A DNA stretch of 64,000 bases from Dehalococcoidia bacterium. GTDB taxonomy: Bacteria; Chloroflexota; Dehalococcoidia; Tepidiformales; Tepidiformaceae. The stretch is taken from NCBI GenBank assembly GCA_022827945.1, contig JAJEIT010000013.1:39507-103506 (forward strand). The letters run 5' to 3'. A program made the position numbers and the translations under genes. Below the pieces are notes generated by a model. That model was given only the letters and a program-made list of their open reading frames with translations. It did no database searches and was not told the DNA's origin. Below, piece by piece: positions 53,973 through 62,837 of the stretch (position 1 is the first letter of the stretch; every line of letters begins with the position of its first letter).

Positions 53973-54002
53973 CGTATACGCGAGCCGGAGGCAAAAGGTC
54001 AA
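53973..54002 (-). promoter_or_regulatory. dxs promoter
   Basis: TTGACC (53997-54002) is 18 bases from TATACG (53973-53978) on the minus strand. Just upstream lies AACCTTTCCTTG, which resembles AACCTTTACCTTG before the response regulator near 55970, a possible shared binding site. The leader is about 100 bases. Confidence 0.5.
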
Positions 54003-54009
54003 GGAAAGG

Positions 54010-55227
54010 TTAAGGCCCGGAAATTCCCGGTCGATGGGGCGAAGCCCCGTTCGCCGTGGTGGCGTGAGGCAGGCGGAGCGTGAAGGTCGCCCCCTCCCCT
54101 GGCGTCGAATCGACCTCCACCGAACCTCCCATCGAGTCCATCAGCTCCCGCACGATCGCCAGGCCCAGCCCCGAACCGCCGCGCCCCCGCACCCGGCTTC
54201 GGTCAATCCGGTAGAACCGCTCGAAAACATGCTCCTGGTCCTCGGTGGAGATGCCCGGCCCGGTGTCCCGCACCCGGATCCACACCCGTTCGTCCTCGCA
54301 GCCGCTCTCGACCGATACGGTGGCGCCCTCGCCCGTGTGCTTCACGGCGTTGTCCACCAGGTTGAGCACGCAGCGGTAGAGCAGGTCCGTGCTCGCCACC
54401 GCCTCGCAGCGCTCCCGGGCATGGGAGGTGAGGGTCACCGCGGCGCGCTCGGCCAGCGGCCCGATCTCCTCGAGCGCCATCGCCACCAGCTCCGCCGGGT
54501 TCACCGTCTCCACCGGCAGGGACGCCTGTGGAGCCGTCAGGAGCAGCAAGTCCTCGCTCAGCCGTGTCAGGCGCTCCGTCTGGCCCTTCACCGTCTCCAG
54601 CAGCGCCCGTTGTTCGTCGTTGCCGGTGTCGCTGGCCATCTCCGCGACCTCGATGTTGGTGCGGATGGCGGCCAATGGCGTGCGCAGCTCGTGCGAGGCG
54701 TCCTGTACGAACCGTCTTTGCGCCTCGAACCCCCGCTCGATGCGCTCGATCATCGAGTCGAACGTGTCCGCCAGCTGCTTCAGCTCGTCGTCCGGCCCCT
54801 GGTGGTTGATGCGCTGCGAGAGGTTCGTCGCGCTGATCTCCGAGGCGACCTCCGTGATGTCGCGCATCGGCCGCAGGATGATGCCCGAGAGAGCGAATCC
54901 CCCGAATCCGGAGATGAACGCGAGCCCGAAGCCGGCCACGATCGACCACGTCCGCAGCCGGTCCAGGTTCTCCGCCTGGAACTCCTCGCCCGCCTCGTCG
55001 ACCAGCTGGGCGGGCGTCATGTCGCCCATGCGCCCGGCTTCCTCGCTGGTGGCCTCCACCCCCGCGGCCTGCCACTCGGCCTCGTCGAGCCCCATCTCCT
55101 CCATCACGGCCTGGTCGTCCGGCTCGTCGAGCCGCGCCGCCACGTTCAGGAAGAGGATGAACGCCAGTCCCAGGATCAGCAGGAGCGTGGAGTACCAGAC
55201 CGTCAGCCGAAAGCGAACGGTCCGCAC
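54010..55227 (-). CDS. Sensor histidine kinase
   Basis: The 405-residue membrane kinase has TM1 (about 8-30), an extracytoplasmic loop of ~65 residues rich in Asp/Glu, and TM2 (about 95-118). A HAMP domain precedes the HisKA box RFVQDASHELRTPLAAIRTN with phospho-acceptor His179, then N box NLVDNAVKHTGEG, DTGPGIS and GSGLGLAIVRELM. It pairs with the response regulator 19 bases upstream. The acidic loop suggests a cation or envelope signal, but the stimulus is unknown. Confidence 0.93.
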   Translation of the reverse strand: MRTVRFRLTVWYSTLLLILGLAFILFLNVAARLDEPDDQAVMEEMGLDEAEWQAAGVEATSEEAGRMGDMTPAQLVDEAGEEFQAENLDRLRTWSIVAGFGLAFISGFGGFALSGIILRPMRDITEVASEISATNLSQRINHQGPDDELKQLADTFDSMIERIERGFEAQRRFVQDASHELRTPLAAIRTNIEVAEMASDTGNDEQRALLETVKGQTERLTRLSEDLLLLTAPQASLPVETVNPAELVAMALEEIGPLAERAAVTLTSHARERCEAVASTDLLYRCVLNLVDNAVKHTGEGATVSVESGCEDERVWIRVRDTGPGISTEDQEHVFERFYRIDRSRVRGRGGSGLGLAIVRELMDSMGGSVEVDSTPGEGATFTLRLPHATTANGASPHRPGISGP

Positions 55228-55246
55228 AACCGGTGGCAGTGTCGGC

Positions 55247-55909
55247 CTAAAGGACGTAGCCCTTCCCCCGGATGGTGGTGATCATCGACTCTTCGAACCC
55301 GTCGTTCAGTTTGCGACGGAGGTTGTTCATGTGGACCTTCACGGTCTGTGTGAACGGGTTCATGCGTTCGTCCCAGATGCGTTCGATCAGCTCTTCTTGC
55401 GGGACCGCCCGTCCTTCGTGCTTCGCCAGGTAGTACAGGAGCTCGAACTCCTTCGGCGTCAGGTGGATCGAGACCCCCTCGCGCCGGACCAGGTTCGTGT
55501 TCGGGTCCAGCTCGAGCCCGCGCGTCGAGAGCACCGGGTCCAGCGGCGCGCCCTCGCGCCGCGTGACCGCGCGGATGCGGGCGGCCAGCTCGCTGAAGGC
55601 GAACGGCTTCACCAGGTAGTCGTCGGCGCCCTCGTCCAGCCCCTCGACTCGCTCTTTGATGCCGCTGCGTGCTGTCAACATAATGATGCCGCCGCTGAAG
55701 CGGTCGGCCCGCAGCCGCCGGCACACCTCGATACCGTCGACCCGGGGCAGGTTCAGATCGAGACACACGACGTCGTAGGGCGTCCCGCCCGCCTTGTCGA
55801 GCGCCTCCTCGCCGTCGTAGGCGACGTCCACCGCGTACCCGAGCTTCGTCAGCCCCCGGTCAAGCGCGGAAGCGAGGGATTGTTCGTCTTCAACCACCAG
55901 AACTCGCAT
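55247..55909 (-). CDS. OmpR-family response regulator
   Basis: The 220-residue regulator has a receiver with acidic pocket VVEDEQ, phospho-acceptor Asp51 in VCLDLNLPRVDG, Thr in MLTARSG and Lys in LVKPFAFSE. The C-terminal winged helix reads LTPKEFELLYYLAKHEGRAV, QTVKVHMNNLRRKLN and IRGKGYVL. It heads the operon with the histidine kinase. The ATG at 55909 has GGGAGAGG. Upstream AACCTTTACCTTG may be an autoregulatory site. Confidence 0.95.
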   Translation of the reverse strand: MRVLVVEDEQSLASALDRGLTKLGYAVDVAYDGEEALDKAGGTPYDVVCLDLNLPRVDGIEVCRRLRADRFSGGIIMLTARSGIKERVEGLDEGADDYLVKPFAFSELAARIRAVTRREGAPLDPVLSTRGLELDPNTNLVRREGVSIHLTPKEFELLYYLAKHEGRAVPQEELIERIWDERMNPFTQTVKVHMNNLRRKLNDGFEESMITTIRGKGYVL

Positions 55910-56034
55910 GGCCTCTCCCTTGCGATCGTCTTGATCCTAGCCTAGGTCAACAGCGGCGGCCGCAAGGTAAAGGTTCGGGGAGAGTGTCGCCGGGGCACCG
56001 AGGAGCCTGGCCCGAATGCCGGGACTCGCGAAGG

Positions 56035-56073
56035 TATGGGTGACCCAGCCTGGCAAGTATGGGTACTATGGGT
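56035..56073 (+). promoter_or_regulatory. Promoter and operator of vapBC
   Basis: The heptamer TATGGGT occurs three times (56035-56041, 56058-56064, 56067-56073). The first is part of a perfect palindrome TGGGT-G-ACCCA (56037-56047). The -10 TACTAT (56064-56069) is 6 bases before the vapB ATG, so the mRNA is probably leaderless and the repeats cover the promoter. Confidence 0.55.
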
Positions 56074-56075
56074 CT

Positions 56076-56324
56076 ATGAAGACGACTCTCGACATCCAGG
56101 ACGAGTTGCTGACTCGCGCGAAGCGACATGCCCGGTCAACAGGCCGATCGTTGCGAGCGGTTGTTGAGGACGGATTGAGGCAAGTGCTGTCTGCAGCGCC
56201 TGCGGATTCGAGCTACAAGCTTCCGGACCTGAGCGTTGGAAGTGCGGACGACCCCGATCCTCTGGAGGCGTACTCCTGGCAAGATCTGCGAGACATAATC
56301 TATGACGAGCCTGAGCGCCGGTGA
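56076..56324 (+). CDS. VapB-type ribbon-helix-helix antitoxin
   Basis: The 82-residue antitoxin starts [20 protein letters not shown], a ribbon-helix-helix DNA-binding fold, followed by [16 protein letters not shown]. The C-terminal acidic tail with [18 protein letters not shown] should wrap the toxin. The ATG at 56076 is set by the -10 spacing; an ATG at 56016 would precede the promoter. It overlaps vapC by 4 bases. Confidence 0.85.
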   Translation: MKTTLDIQDELLTRAKRHARSTGRSLRAVVEDGLRQVLSAAPADSSYKLPDLSVGSADDPDPLEAYSWQDLRDIIYDEPERR

Positions 56325-56803
56325 TTGCGGTCGATACGAACATTCTGGTGTACGCCCACCGCCGGGAGTCCCGGTGCCACGAGCCGGCGGCCCAGCTGGT
56401 TCGTACTCTCGCCGAGGGAGACGACCCCTGGGCAATTCCTTGGCCGTGTTGTTTCGAGTTCCTGAGCGTAGTGACGAACCCCAGAATCTGGAAGGACACC
56501 GTCTCCACTGCAGAACAGGCATGGCGCCAACTCGCAGGCTGGATGGCTTCACCCTCCCTGCGCCTCATTGGGGAGACCAGGGACTTTCCCGAGACGCTGG
56601 AGCGCTTCGTGCGCCGCCCGCGGGTGCGTGGAGGTGTCGTCCACGATGCGAGGATCGTGGCAATCTGCGTGGCCCACGGGGCGGATGCGCTGCTCACCCG
56701 AGACCGGGACTTCGCCCTGTTCCCCGAGTTGCGCACGCGCGATCCTCTGGCGGGAACGTCCCGGCGCAGGCCATCGGGGCGAGCGACTCCAGGCGGAAGC
56801 TAG
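56321..56803 (+). CDS. VapC-type PIN ribonuclease toxin
   Basis: The 160-residue PIN protein starts [20 protein letters not shown], with catalytic Asp in VDTN. Glu is in [15 protein letters not shown], Asp in [14 protein letters not shown] and Asp/Asp in [14 protein letters not shown]. The GTG at 56321 overlaps the antitoxin stop (GTGA). The C-terminal ~20 residues after PEL are basic. The stop shares CTAG (56800-56803) with the convergent small gene. Confidence 0.88.
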   Translation: MIAVDTNILVYAHRRESRCHEPAAQLVRTLAEGDDPWAIPWPCCFEFLSVVTNPRIWKDTVSTAEQAWRQLAGWMASPSLRLIGETRDFPETLERFVRRPRVRGGVVHDARIVAICVAHGADALLTRDRDFALFPELRTRDPLAGTSRRRPSGRATPGGS

Positions 56804-56991
56804 AAACGTCCTGTGAAACCCACATAGAGCGTGCCCCCTGCCGCAATAACGGCAAGGGTGATGCAGAAACTGATGACCGTCACGAACACCCGCTGTTCCA
56901 CAGGGTCCTGGCCCGGCTCCGCCGCCCACAGGTCGCGGACCTTGCGGAGGGTGTAGGACCACCACGACTCATAGGGGTCTCGGTCAAGCAC
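56800..56991 (-). CDS. Small single-pass membrane protein
   Basis: The 63-residue frame has a polar N-terminus (LDRDPYESWWSYTLRKVRDL) and one C-terminal helix (FVTVISFCITLAVIAAGGTL). The GTG at 56991 is 8 bases from TAGAGT (57000-57005, minus strand), fitting a leaderless mRNA. A longer start further upstream would add a Pro/Gly-rich tail. It resembles SecE in size and topology but lacks a clear SecE motif, so I leave it unnamed. Confidence 0.55.
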   Translation of the reverse strand: MLDRDPYESWWSYTLRKVRDLWAAEPGQDPVEQRVFVTVISFCITLAVIAAGGTLYVGFTGRF

Positions 56992-57196
56992 GAAGCCCCA
57001 CTCTACAAGCGAGCCGGTTGCTAGTCTGGCCCAGCAAGGTCCGGTAGGGCCCGGATCCGGCCGTTTCTCGCACATAACTGGAATAGTGCGAAGTAAGTGG
57101 GCGGGTGAGTGGAGTCCCTTTCCGTAGCCCCGGCGACCTCCCATGCCTGCGCCTGAGACCCCATCCCCTACAATCCCGCCCGAGGAATCCCGAATC

Positions 57197-58372
57197 GTGT
57201 CCGCGCCCATCATCGCCGTTGAGCCTGGAAAGGCCGTTACGCTCCTCCGCCAGGAGGAGGATGGCTGGCGCGCCTCGCCCGTTGCGCGGGCCGGCTTCTG
57301 GCCGGCGTGGCGACCGGGGCACGACGCCCTCTCCGTCTCCGTTGTCGTAGACGAGGGGAAGCGGCAGCGCAGCGCCATCGAGATGCTCGACCTTGACGGC
57401 AACCACCTCCGCACGCTGTACGAGAGTCCCCTCGGCGGCGATGCCGTTATCGCGCCGAATGTGCCGCACTACGCGCTCTGGTCCCCCGGAGGCGACCGGC
57501 TTGCGCTCGTCGCCCAGGGACGCGCCGGCCTCACCCTCTTCCTGAGCGAGGCCGACGGCCCCCTCATCGCCGATCCCATCCAGACCGGCGCGCCCCTCTT
57601 CCTCGCCTGGTCCCCCGACGGGGGCCGGCTCGCCGTCCATGCCGGCGTGAACCTCTCCGTCCTGGAGCTTGCCGAGGCCCGCGCTTCCCGGCCCATCTCC
57701 GCCGACGCCCGCGGCTTCCGCACCCCCGCCTTCAGCGACGACGGCGAGCTCCTCGCCTTCGCCACCCCCGACGGCACGGGCGACGGCGTGGTCGTCCGCG
57801 TCGCGAGTGGCTCCGGCGAATCCGCCGAGGCCGTGCACGAGCTCCCCGGCGGCGTCGCCCTCGCCTTCCGTCCCGGTACGCGCACCCTGACCGTCGCGGT
57901 CACCACGCGCCCCGCCTCCGGCGCCTTCGACGAGCTCTGGGCCGTCGACCTGGCAGGCGGTGGCGAGCCGGAGGTCCTGTTGCGCCGCGCCTTCACCAGT
58001 GTCTTCTGGGACCCCACCGGCGAGAAGCTCGCCTTCATCGTGCCGTCCGCCACAGGCGATGGGTCCGTCTCCCTGCAGGCGCGTACGGCCGCGGGCGAGT
58101 TCCTCGGCGCCAGCGCCCCCTTCACCCCCTCCCCCGACTACCAGACCATGGCCGGCTTTTTCGACCAGTACGGCCGCTCCCATCGCCTGTGGGCGCCCGA
58201 TGGCTCCGTGTTCCTCGCCGGCGGCCGCCTCTTCACCGACTCTCCTGCCGTTGCCTTTAGCGACGGCTCCCACGACGCGCTCCTCTCCTGGCGCCCGGAG
58301 CGCGGCGCCCCCATCGAGCGCATCGGGCAGGCCGGCATCGGCTTCTTCCCGCCGCCTCCCGCCTCCGGATAG
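57197..58372 (+). CDS. TolB/WD40-like beta-propeller protein
   Basis: The 391-residue protein repeats strand motifs typical of TolB-like propellers: FWPAWRPGHDALSVSV, YALWSPGGDRLALVAQ, FLAWSPDGGRLAVHAG, FSDDGELLAFATPDG and VFWDPTGEKLAFIVPS. No signal peptide is obvious if translation starts at GTG 57197, which follows GAGGAA and the -10 TACAAT (57169-57174). An in-frame ATG at 57143 precedes that -10. It lies upstream of the processing protease on the same strand. Ligand and partners are unknown. Confidence 0.75.
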   Translation: MSAPIIAVEPGKAVTLLRQEEDGWRASPVARAGFWPAWRPGHDALSVSVVVDEGKRQRSAIEMLDLDGNHLRTLYESPLGGDAVIAPNVPHYALWSPGGDRLALVAQGRAGLTLFLSEADGPLIADPIQTGAPLFLAWSPDGGRLAVHAGVNLSVLELAEARASRPISADARGFRTPAFSDDGELLAFATPDGTGDGVVVRVASGSGESAEAVHELPGGVALAFRPGTRTLTVAVTTRPASGAFDELWAVDLAGGGEPEVLLRRAFTSVFWDPTGEKLAFIVPSATGDGSVSLQARTAAGEFLGASAPFTPSPDYQTMAGFFDQYGRSHRLWAPDGSVFLAGGRLFTDSPAVAFSDGSHDALLSWRPERGAPIERIGQAGIGFFPPPPASG

Positions 58373-58465
58373 GTTCCGAAAAGGTCGGCCCATGCTTCGC
58401 GTTGCCGCCCGGCACACCCCCACCTACACTCGAACGCAGGCCCAACCGGCCCCCCGGAGCACCTG

Positions 58466-59977
58466 ATGGAGATCACTCCAGAACCCCCCGCATCCCCGCC
58501 GCGGGGCTCAAACGCCGTTCGCAACGTCGCGTTCGCGCTGCTCGCCATTGCCGGACTACTTCTTATGTTCGGACTTGGCTACGGCGTCAGCGACCTCACG
58601 AGCGAAGACGAGGTCCGCATCGTGGAGCGCGCCGCAGGTGACCAGCAGCCCGCCGCCGCTGCGCAATCCGATCAGGACCAGGCCCGGGAAGAGTCGGGCG
58701 AGCGTTCCGAGCTCGCCATCGGCGCCTCCATCCTCGAGGAGACCTTCGAGGTCCTCCAGGACGAGTTCGTCGACAAGGAAATCCTCGACGAGCGCTCCTT
58801 CCGCGACGCCGCCATCCGCGGCGCCATCGACTCCCTCAACGATCCCTACACCGAGTACCTCAGCCCCGGCGACGTGGCCCTCGGGGTCGGCGCCATCGAG
58901 ACCACCTACGAAGGCATAGGCGCCACCGTTACCGACCGCAACGGCGTCGTCCAGATCGTCTCGCCTTTCCGCGGCTCCCCCGCCGAGGAGGCCGGAATCC
59001 GCCCCGGCGACATCATCCTCGCCGTCGACGGCGAGTCGACCGATGGCTGGACGAGCAACCAGGCGGTCCAGCGCATCCGCGGACCGCGTGGTACGGAGGT
59101 CACCCTCACCGTCCAGCACACCGACCTCGCGACCGGCGGCTCGCCCCCGGAGATCGAAGACATCACCATCGTCCGCGGCCAGATCCTCATCCAGAGCGTC
59201 TTCACCGAGCCGCGCGAGCTCATCCCCGGCGAGTCCGGGTCCGACCTCGTCGATCGCGAGGGGAACCTCGTCGACGACATCCTCTACATCAACATCGCGC
59301 AGTTCCACGGGGAGACGCCGAGCGAGCTGCGCAGCGCCCTCCGCGATGCCGAGAGCGGGCGCTACATCGGCGTCATCCTCGATGTCCGCGGCAACCCTGG
59401 CGGCCTTCTCCGGCAGACGGTGCAGGCCACGAACGAGTTCCTCGAGGAAGGCTCCGTCATCCTCAGCGAGATCGACGCCGACGGCGATGTGCAGACGTTC
59501 GGCGCCCAGGACGGCGGTATCGCCACCACCATCCCGATCGTCCTCGTCCAGGACCAGGCCAGCGCCAGCGGCTCCGAGGTCCTCGCCGCCGCTCTCGTCG
59601 ACAACGGCCGCGCCGTCGTCGTCGGCGTGCGCTCCTTCGGCAAGGGCACGGTCAATCAGCTCCACCCCCTCACCCGGTGCGGCGACCCCTCCGGCTGCGG
59701 CGCCCTGTACATCACCGTCGGCCGCTGGCTCCGGCCCAACGGGCAGGTCATCGAGGGTCTCGGCATCGTCCCCGACTACGAGATCCCGCTGAACGGCGAC
59801 GACTACATCGACTACGGCGACCTCCAGGTCTTCGCCGCCATCGACATCCTCCGCGGCATCGAGCCGCCACCGCCGCCCGAGCGCGTGGAGGACGACGAGG
59901 AGGGGGATACCGAAGTCCCCCAGGTCATCGAGCGCGAAGACCCCCACGCCCAGGAGGCCGCCGAGGACGAGGAGTAG
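58466..59977 (+). CDS. C-terminal processing protease (S41, Prc-like)
   Basis: The 503-residue exported protease has an N-terminal membrane anchor (NVAFALLAIAGLLLMFGLGY) and a PDZ domain (about 148-225, with SPFRGSPAEEAGIRPGDIIL). The S41 core carries the Ser in QASASGSEVLAAAL (about Ser368) and Lys in SFGKGTVNQ (about Lys393). The acidic C-terminus is likely disordered. It trims the C-termini of envelope proteins. The ATG at 58466 follows a weak ribosome binding site; TACACT (58435-58440) is the likely -10. Confidence 0.93.
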   Translation: MEITPEPPASPPRGSNAVRNVAFALLAIAGLLLMFGLGYGVSDLTSEDEVRIVERAAGDQQPAAAAQSDQDQAREESGERSELAIGASILEETFEVLQDEFVDKEILDERSFRDAAIRGAIDSLNDPYTEYLSPGDVALGVGAIETTYEGIGATVTDRNGVVQIVSPFRGSPAEEAGIRPGDIILAVDGESTDGWTSNQAVQRIRGPRGTEVTLTVQHTDLATGGSPPEIEDITIVRGQILIQSVFTEPRELIPGESGSDLVDREGNLVDDILYINIAQFHGETPSELRSALRDAESGRYIGVILDVRGNPGGLLRQTVQATNEFLEEGSVILSEIDADGDVQTFGAQDGGIATTIPIVLVQDQASASGSEVLAAALVDNGRAVVVGVRSFGKGTVNQLHPLTRCGDPSGCGALYITVGRWLRPNGQVIEGLGIVPDYEIPLNGDDYIDYGDLQVFAAIDILRGIEPPPPPERVEDDEEGDTEVPQVIEREDPHAQEAAEDEE

Positions 59978-60023
59978 TCCCCGCCCGGTTGGGCCCTGCC
60001 CCGGTGCGTGCGAGACTGGAGCC

Positions 60024-60482
60024 ATGGCCCCGGGAGAGGCGGTCGTCGCCCAGAACCGCCGCGCACGTCGCGATTACGAGATCCTCGAGCGATACGAGGC
60101 CGGCCTCGCGCTGACCGGCTCCGAGATCAAGTCCATCCGCCTGGGCAAGGTCGACATCCAGGGCGCCTACGGACGTATCCGCGGCGGCGAGGCCTGGCTG
60201 CTCGACGCCTACATCGCTCCCTACCAGAACGCCGGCTACGCCCCCCACGAGGCGCGCCGCGACCGCAAGCTCCTGCTCCACAAGAAGGAGTTGCGCCGCA
60301 TCCGCGCTGCCCTCGACGAGCGCGGCCTCACGCTCGTGCCCCTCAACCTGCACCTCAAGCGGGGCATGGCGAAGGTCGAGCTGGGCGTAGCCCGGGGCAT
60401 CAAGCGTTATGACAAGAGACGCAAGATCCGCGAGCGCGAGGAAGGCCGCCAGGTCGCCCGCGCCCTTCGCCACTCCGTTTAA
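60024..60482 (+). CDS. smpB: tmRNA-binding protein SmpB
   Basis: SmpB binds tmRNA and brings it to stalled ribosomes. The 152-residue OB-fold protein has QNRRARRDYEILERYEAGLA, LTGSEIKSIRLGKVDI, DAYIAPYQNAGYAPHEARRD and the C-terminal basic tail with IKRYDKRRKIRERE. It is followed at 60539 by ssrA, the RNA partner, on the same strand. Confidence 0.96.
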   Translation: MAPGEAVVAQNRRARRDYEILERYEAGLALTGSEIKSIRLGKVDIQGAYGRIRGGEAWLLDAYIAPYQNAGYAPHEARRDRKLLLHKKELRRIRAALDERGLTLVPLNLHLKRGMAKVELGVARGIKRYDKRRKIREREEGRQVARALRHSV

Positions 60483-60500
60483 ACCCGCGTCACTCCTCCC

Positions 60501-60528
60501 TTGTTCGGCGAAACGCCTGTGCTACGCT
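60501..60528 (+). promoter_or_regulatory. tmRNA promoter
   Basis: TTGTTC (60501-60506) and TACGCT (60523-60528) are 16 bases apart, with TGC before the -10. The mature tmRNA starts 11 bases after the hexamer. Confidence 0.6.
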
Positions 60529-60538
60529 GGATCCATCT

Positions 60539-60904
60539 GGGGACGAAAGGAATCGACAGCAGGGAACGTAACCGGGTAGCAGGCCGAGGTTGGTCGTCAC
60601 CCTCGTTAATCAGGCGGCCATTTGAGTAAGCGCCGAAGATCGCGAACTCGCTCTCGCGGCATAGCCCGTGAGACGTCTCACCGATAGCTCCCTCCCCAAC
60701 GGAGTGCGGTGAGGCGCCATAGAAGTTGGGGCGCTGTGAGTTGACGCCGATACCGCTCACCTAAGATTCATCGGCTGGTTCCACCGTATTCGCTCCCCAC
60801 CTGCGGAGCGGCGGAACGAGACCCCAACTGGTGGGAAAGCCTGTAGGACAATCCGGAGCAGACCCTGGCTGGACCGGGAGTTCGATTCTCCCGCGTCTCC
60901 ACCA
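60539..60904 (+). ncRNA. ssrA: Transfer-messenger RNA (tmRNA)
   Basis: The 5' end GGGGACG (60539-60545) pairs with CGTCTCC (60894-60900), followed by A and CCA (60902-60904). The T arm is CGGGAG-TTCGATT-CTCCCG. The reading frame resumes at GCC 60632 after TAAGC and encodes AEDRELALAA, ending at TAG (60662-60664); the ALAA end is the usual proteolysis signal. The ~230 bases after the tag would hold the pseudoknots. It is a one-piece tmRNA next to smpB. Confidence 0.93.
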
Positions 60905-60914
60905 ACGCCACTGA

Positions 60915-60942
60915 ACGGGGCCCCGCAAGCGCGGGGCCCCGT
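60915..60942 (+). terminator. Intrinsic terminator after tmRNA
   Basis: ACGGGGCCCCGC-AAGC-GCGGGGCCCCGT is a perfect 12-bp stem 10 bases after the tmRNA CCA. The tail CGTTATCC is short; it also holds the -10 TATCCT (60946-60951) of the next gene. Confidence 0.75.
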
Positions 60943-60973
60943 CGTTATCCTAGGCCCGACAGGGAGGGTCGCC

Positions 60974-61165
60974 ATGGCGAAGTCCTGCAAGCATGTGTGG
61001 CCGATCATGAAGGAGCCCGTCACGAGCCTGGAGTGCCGGCGCTGCGGCGAGGAACGCGAGATCACCCGCGCCAACGCCGACCTCATGTTCCAGGACATGG
61101 ACTTCACGCCCTTCAAGTGGGCCTTCAGGACCTACGTCGAAGGCATCCTCGCGGGCAGCAGGTAG
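60974..61165 (+). CDS. Small zinc-ribbon-like protein
   Basis: The 63-residue protein starts AKSCKHVWPIMKEPVTSLEC and continues RRCGEEREITR. One metal site is likely from CKH and CRRC. The C-terminal half is helical and hydrophobic in part (FKWAFRTYVEGILAG). The ATG at 60974 follows GGGAGGG. The function is unknown; it may be cotranscribed with the DinB-like gene 4 bases downstream. Confidence 0.65.
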   Translation: MAKSCKHVWPIMKEPVTSLECRRCGEEREITRANADLMFQDMDFTPFKWAFRTYVEGILAGSR

Positions 61166-61169
61166 CGCC

Positions 61170-61679
61170 ATGGATGCCCGTGACCTTCTCCGCGGTCAGC
61201 TCACCTGGGTCCATCAGCTCCTCGACGGCACCATGAGCGACTGTTCGCAGGAAACCGCCGACTTCCAGGGCGAGGGCTGGACCGTAAACCCCATCTCCGC
61301 CATCTACGCCCACATCGCCATGACCCAGGACGGCATCGTCCACGGCCTCGTCCAGGGGCGCCCGACCCTGCTCGAGTCAGAGGGGTGGGGCGAGAGGCTG
61401 GGTCTGGAAGCCGCCGGCCCCCGGGACAGCTCCTCCTGGGCCGGCAAGACCTTCGACCTGGCGACGGTCCGCGCCTACGCCGCGGCCGTCCAGGCCGCGA
61501 CCGACGCCTTCCTCGCGGAGGCCGGCGACGACGTGCTCGAGCGCCCCATGGAAACGCCCATGGGGGAGCAGCGTGCCATCGACGTGCTCGCCAACGTCGG
61601 CGTCACCCACGTCGCCAGCCACTGGGGAGAGATCGCCGCCCTCAGGGGCGTGCGCGGCGAGAAGGGCCTGCCCTTCTAG
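61170..61679 (+). CDS. DinB-superfamily protein
   Basis: The 169-residue four-helix-bundle protein has [38 protein letters not shown] and [17 protein letters not shown]. The His residues near the helix ends fit the metal triad of DinB/MDMPI-type enzymes, including thiol transferases for small thiols. The exact role is unknown. The stop shares CTAG (61676-61679) with convergent ispG. Confidence 0.82.
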   Translation: MDARDLLRGQLTWVHQLLDGTMSDCSQETADFQGEGWTVNPISAIYAHIAMTQDGIVHGLVQGRPTLLESEGWGERLGLEAAGPRDSSSWAGKTFDLATVRAYAAAVQAATDAFLAEAGDDVLERPMETPMGEQRAIDVLANVGVTHVASHWGEIAALRGVRGEKGLPF

Positions 61680-62830
61680 GCTCCGGTCTTCGCCTCGATC
61701 AGCGCGTCCAACTCCGTCTTGAGCCGTCCCAGCACCTCGTCGTACGGGTAGGCGCCCAGCTCCTCCTCGCCCCGCTTCAGGTTCACGAACGTGGGTGCGC
61801 ACCAGAGCCCCAGGTCCGCGTCGTCCGTCTCCCCCGGTCCGTTCACGCGGCAGCCCATGACGGCAATCGTTATGTCGTGCTCCTTCGCGTAGACCGTCAT
61901 CTCCTTGACGTCCTGCGCCAGCTCGATGAACGCCTCGTTCTCCACGCGGCTGCAGCTCGGGCAGCTGATGATGTTCAGTCCGCCGTCGAGGAACTCCGGC
62001 ACCGAGCGGAACCGCCCCGCCTCGATGTCCTCCAGGATCGACTTCCCCGCCTCCACCTCGCGCCACTTCTCCGCGAACGGCAGCGTCAGCGACACGCGAA
62101 TCGTGTCGCCCACGCCCTGGCTCAGGAGCTGCTCGAAGGCGATGCGCGTCTTGATCACGCCCTCCGGTGGCATCCCCGCCTCGGTCACGCCCAGGTGCAG
62201 CGGGATCTCGGGACGCAGCTCCGCGAACCGCTTGTTCCCCGCGATCACCTTGCGCGGGTCGCTGTCCTTCATCGACACCACGTACCGCGTGAACCCGATG
62301 TCATCGAGCATCCGCGTGTGCTCCAGCGCGCTCTCGACCATCGCCGTCACGCCTTCGAGGCCGGGCTCGTCCGCGCCCTCGTACTTCTCGTCCATGGCCG
62401 GGTCGACCGAGCCGCAGTTCACGCCCACGCGCAGCGCGCAGTCGTGCTTCTCCGCCGTCTCCGCGATGAACGCCACTTTCTCCGCCACCGGCTTCGACTT
62501 CTCGTGGTGGTACAGGTGGCCGGGGTTGTAGCGGACCTTGTCGACATGCGGCGCGACCTGCGTCACGAGCCGGTAGCTCTCCTGCAGGTCGACCACAAAG
62601 TTGGCCTCGGGAACCGCCTCGCGCACCTGTCCCAGGCACTCGACGTCCTTGCGGCTGTCGACGGCCACGCGCACGAGCCCGGCGCCGGCCCCGTGGATCA
62701 TCCGCACCTGCTCGATCGTCGCCTCCACGTTCTGCGTCTTCGTCGCCGCCATCGACTGCACGACGACCGGCGCCCCGCCGCCGATGGTGATCGAACCCGC
62801 TTTCACCGCACGCGTTTCTGCTCGCTTCAT
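61676..62830 (-). CDS. ispG: 4-hydroxy-3-methylbut-2-enyl diphosphate synthase
   Basis: IspG converts MEcPP to HMBPP, the penultimate MEP-pathway step, with a [4Fe-4S] cluster. The 384-residue protein has [47 protein letters not shown], and cluster ligands in [14 protein letters not shown] and [17 protein letters not shown]. The ATG at 62830 is 7 bases from TACACT (62838-62843), so the mRNA is probably leaderless. dxs at 52 kb supplies the same pathway. Confidence 0.96.
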   Translation of the reverse strand: MKRAETRAVKAGSITIGGGAPVVVQSMAATKTQNVEATIEQVRMIHGAGAGLVRVAVDSRKDVECLGQVREAVPEANFVVDLQESYRLVTQVAPHVDKVRYNPGHLYHHEKSKPVAEKVAFIAETAEKHDCALRVGVNCGSVDPAMDEKYEGADEPGLEGVTAMVESALEHTRMLDDIGFTRYVVSMKDSDPRKVIAGNKRFAELRPEIPLHLGVTEAGMPPEGVIKTRIAFEQLLSQGVGDTIRVSLTLPFAEKWREVEAGKSILEDIEAGRFRSVPEFLDGGLNIISCPSCSRVENEAFIELAQDVKEMTVYAKEHDITIAVMGCRVNGPGETDDADLGLWCAPTFVNLKRGEEELGAYPYDEVLGRLKTELDALIEAKTGA

Positions 62831-62837
62831 GCTGGGG

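Noticed and set aside
56800..57078. SecE as the identity of the small membrane protein
   Set aside because: Size and single helix fit, but the conserved SecE motif before the helix is not visible, and nusG and rpl genes are not adjacent.
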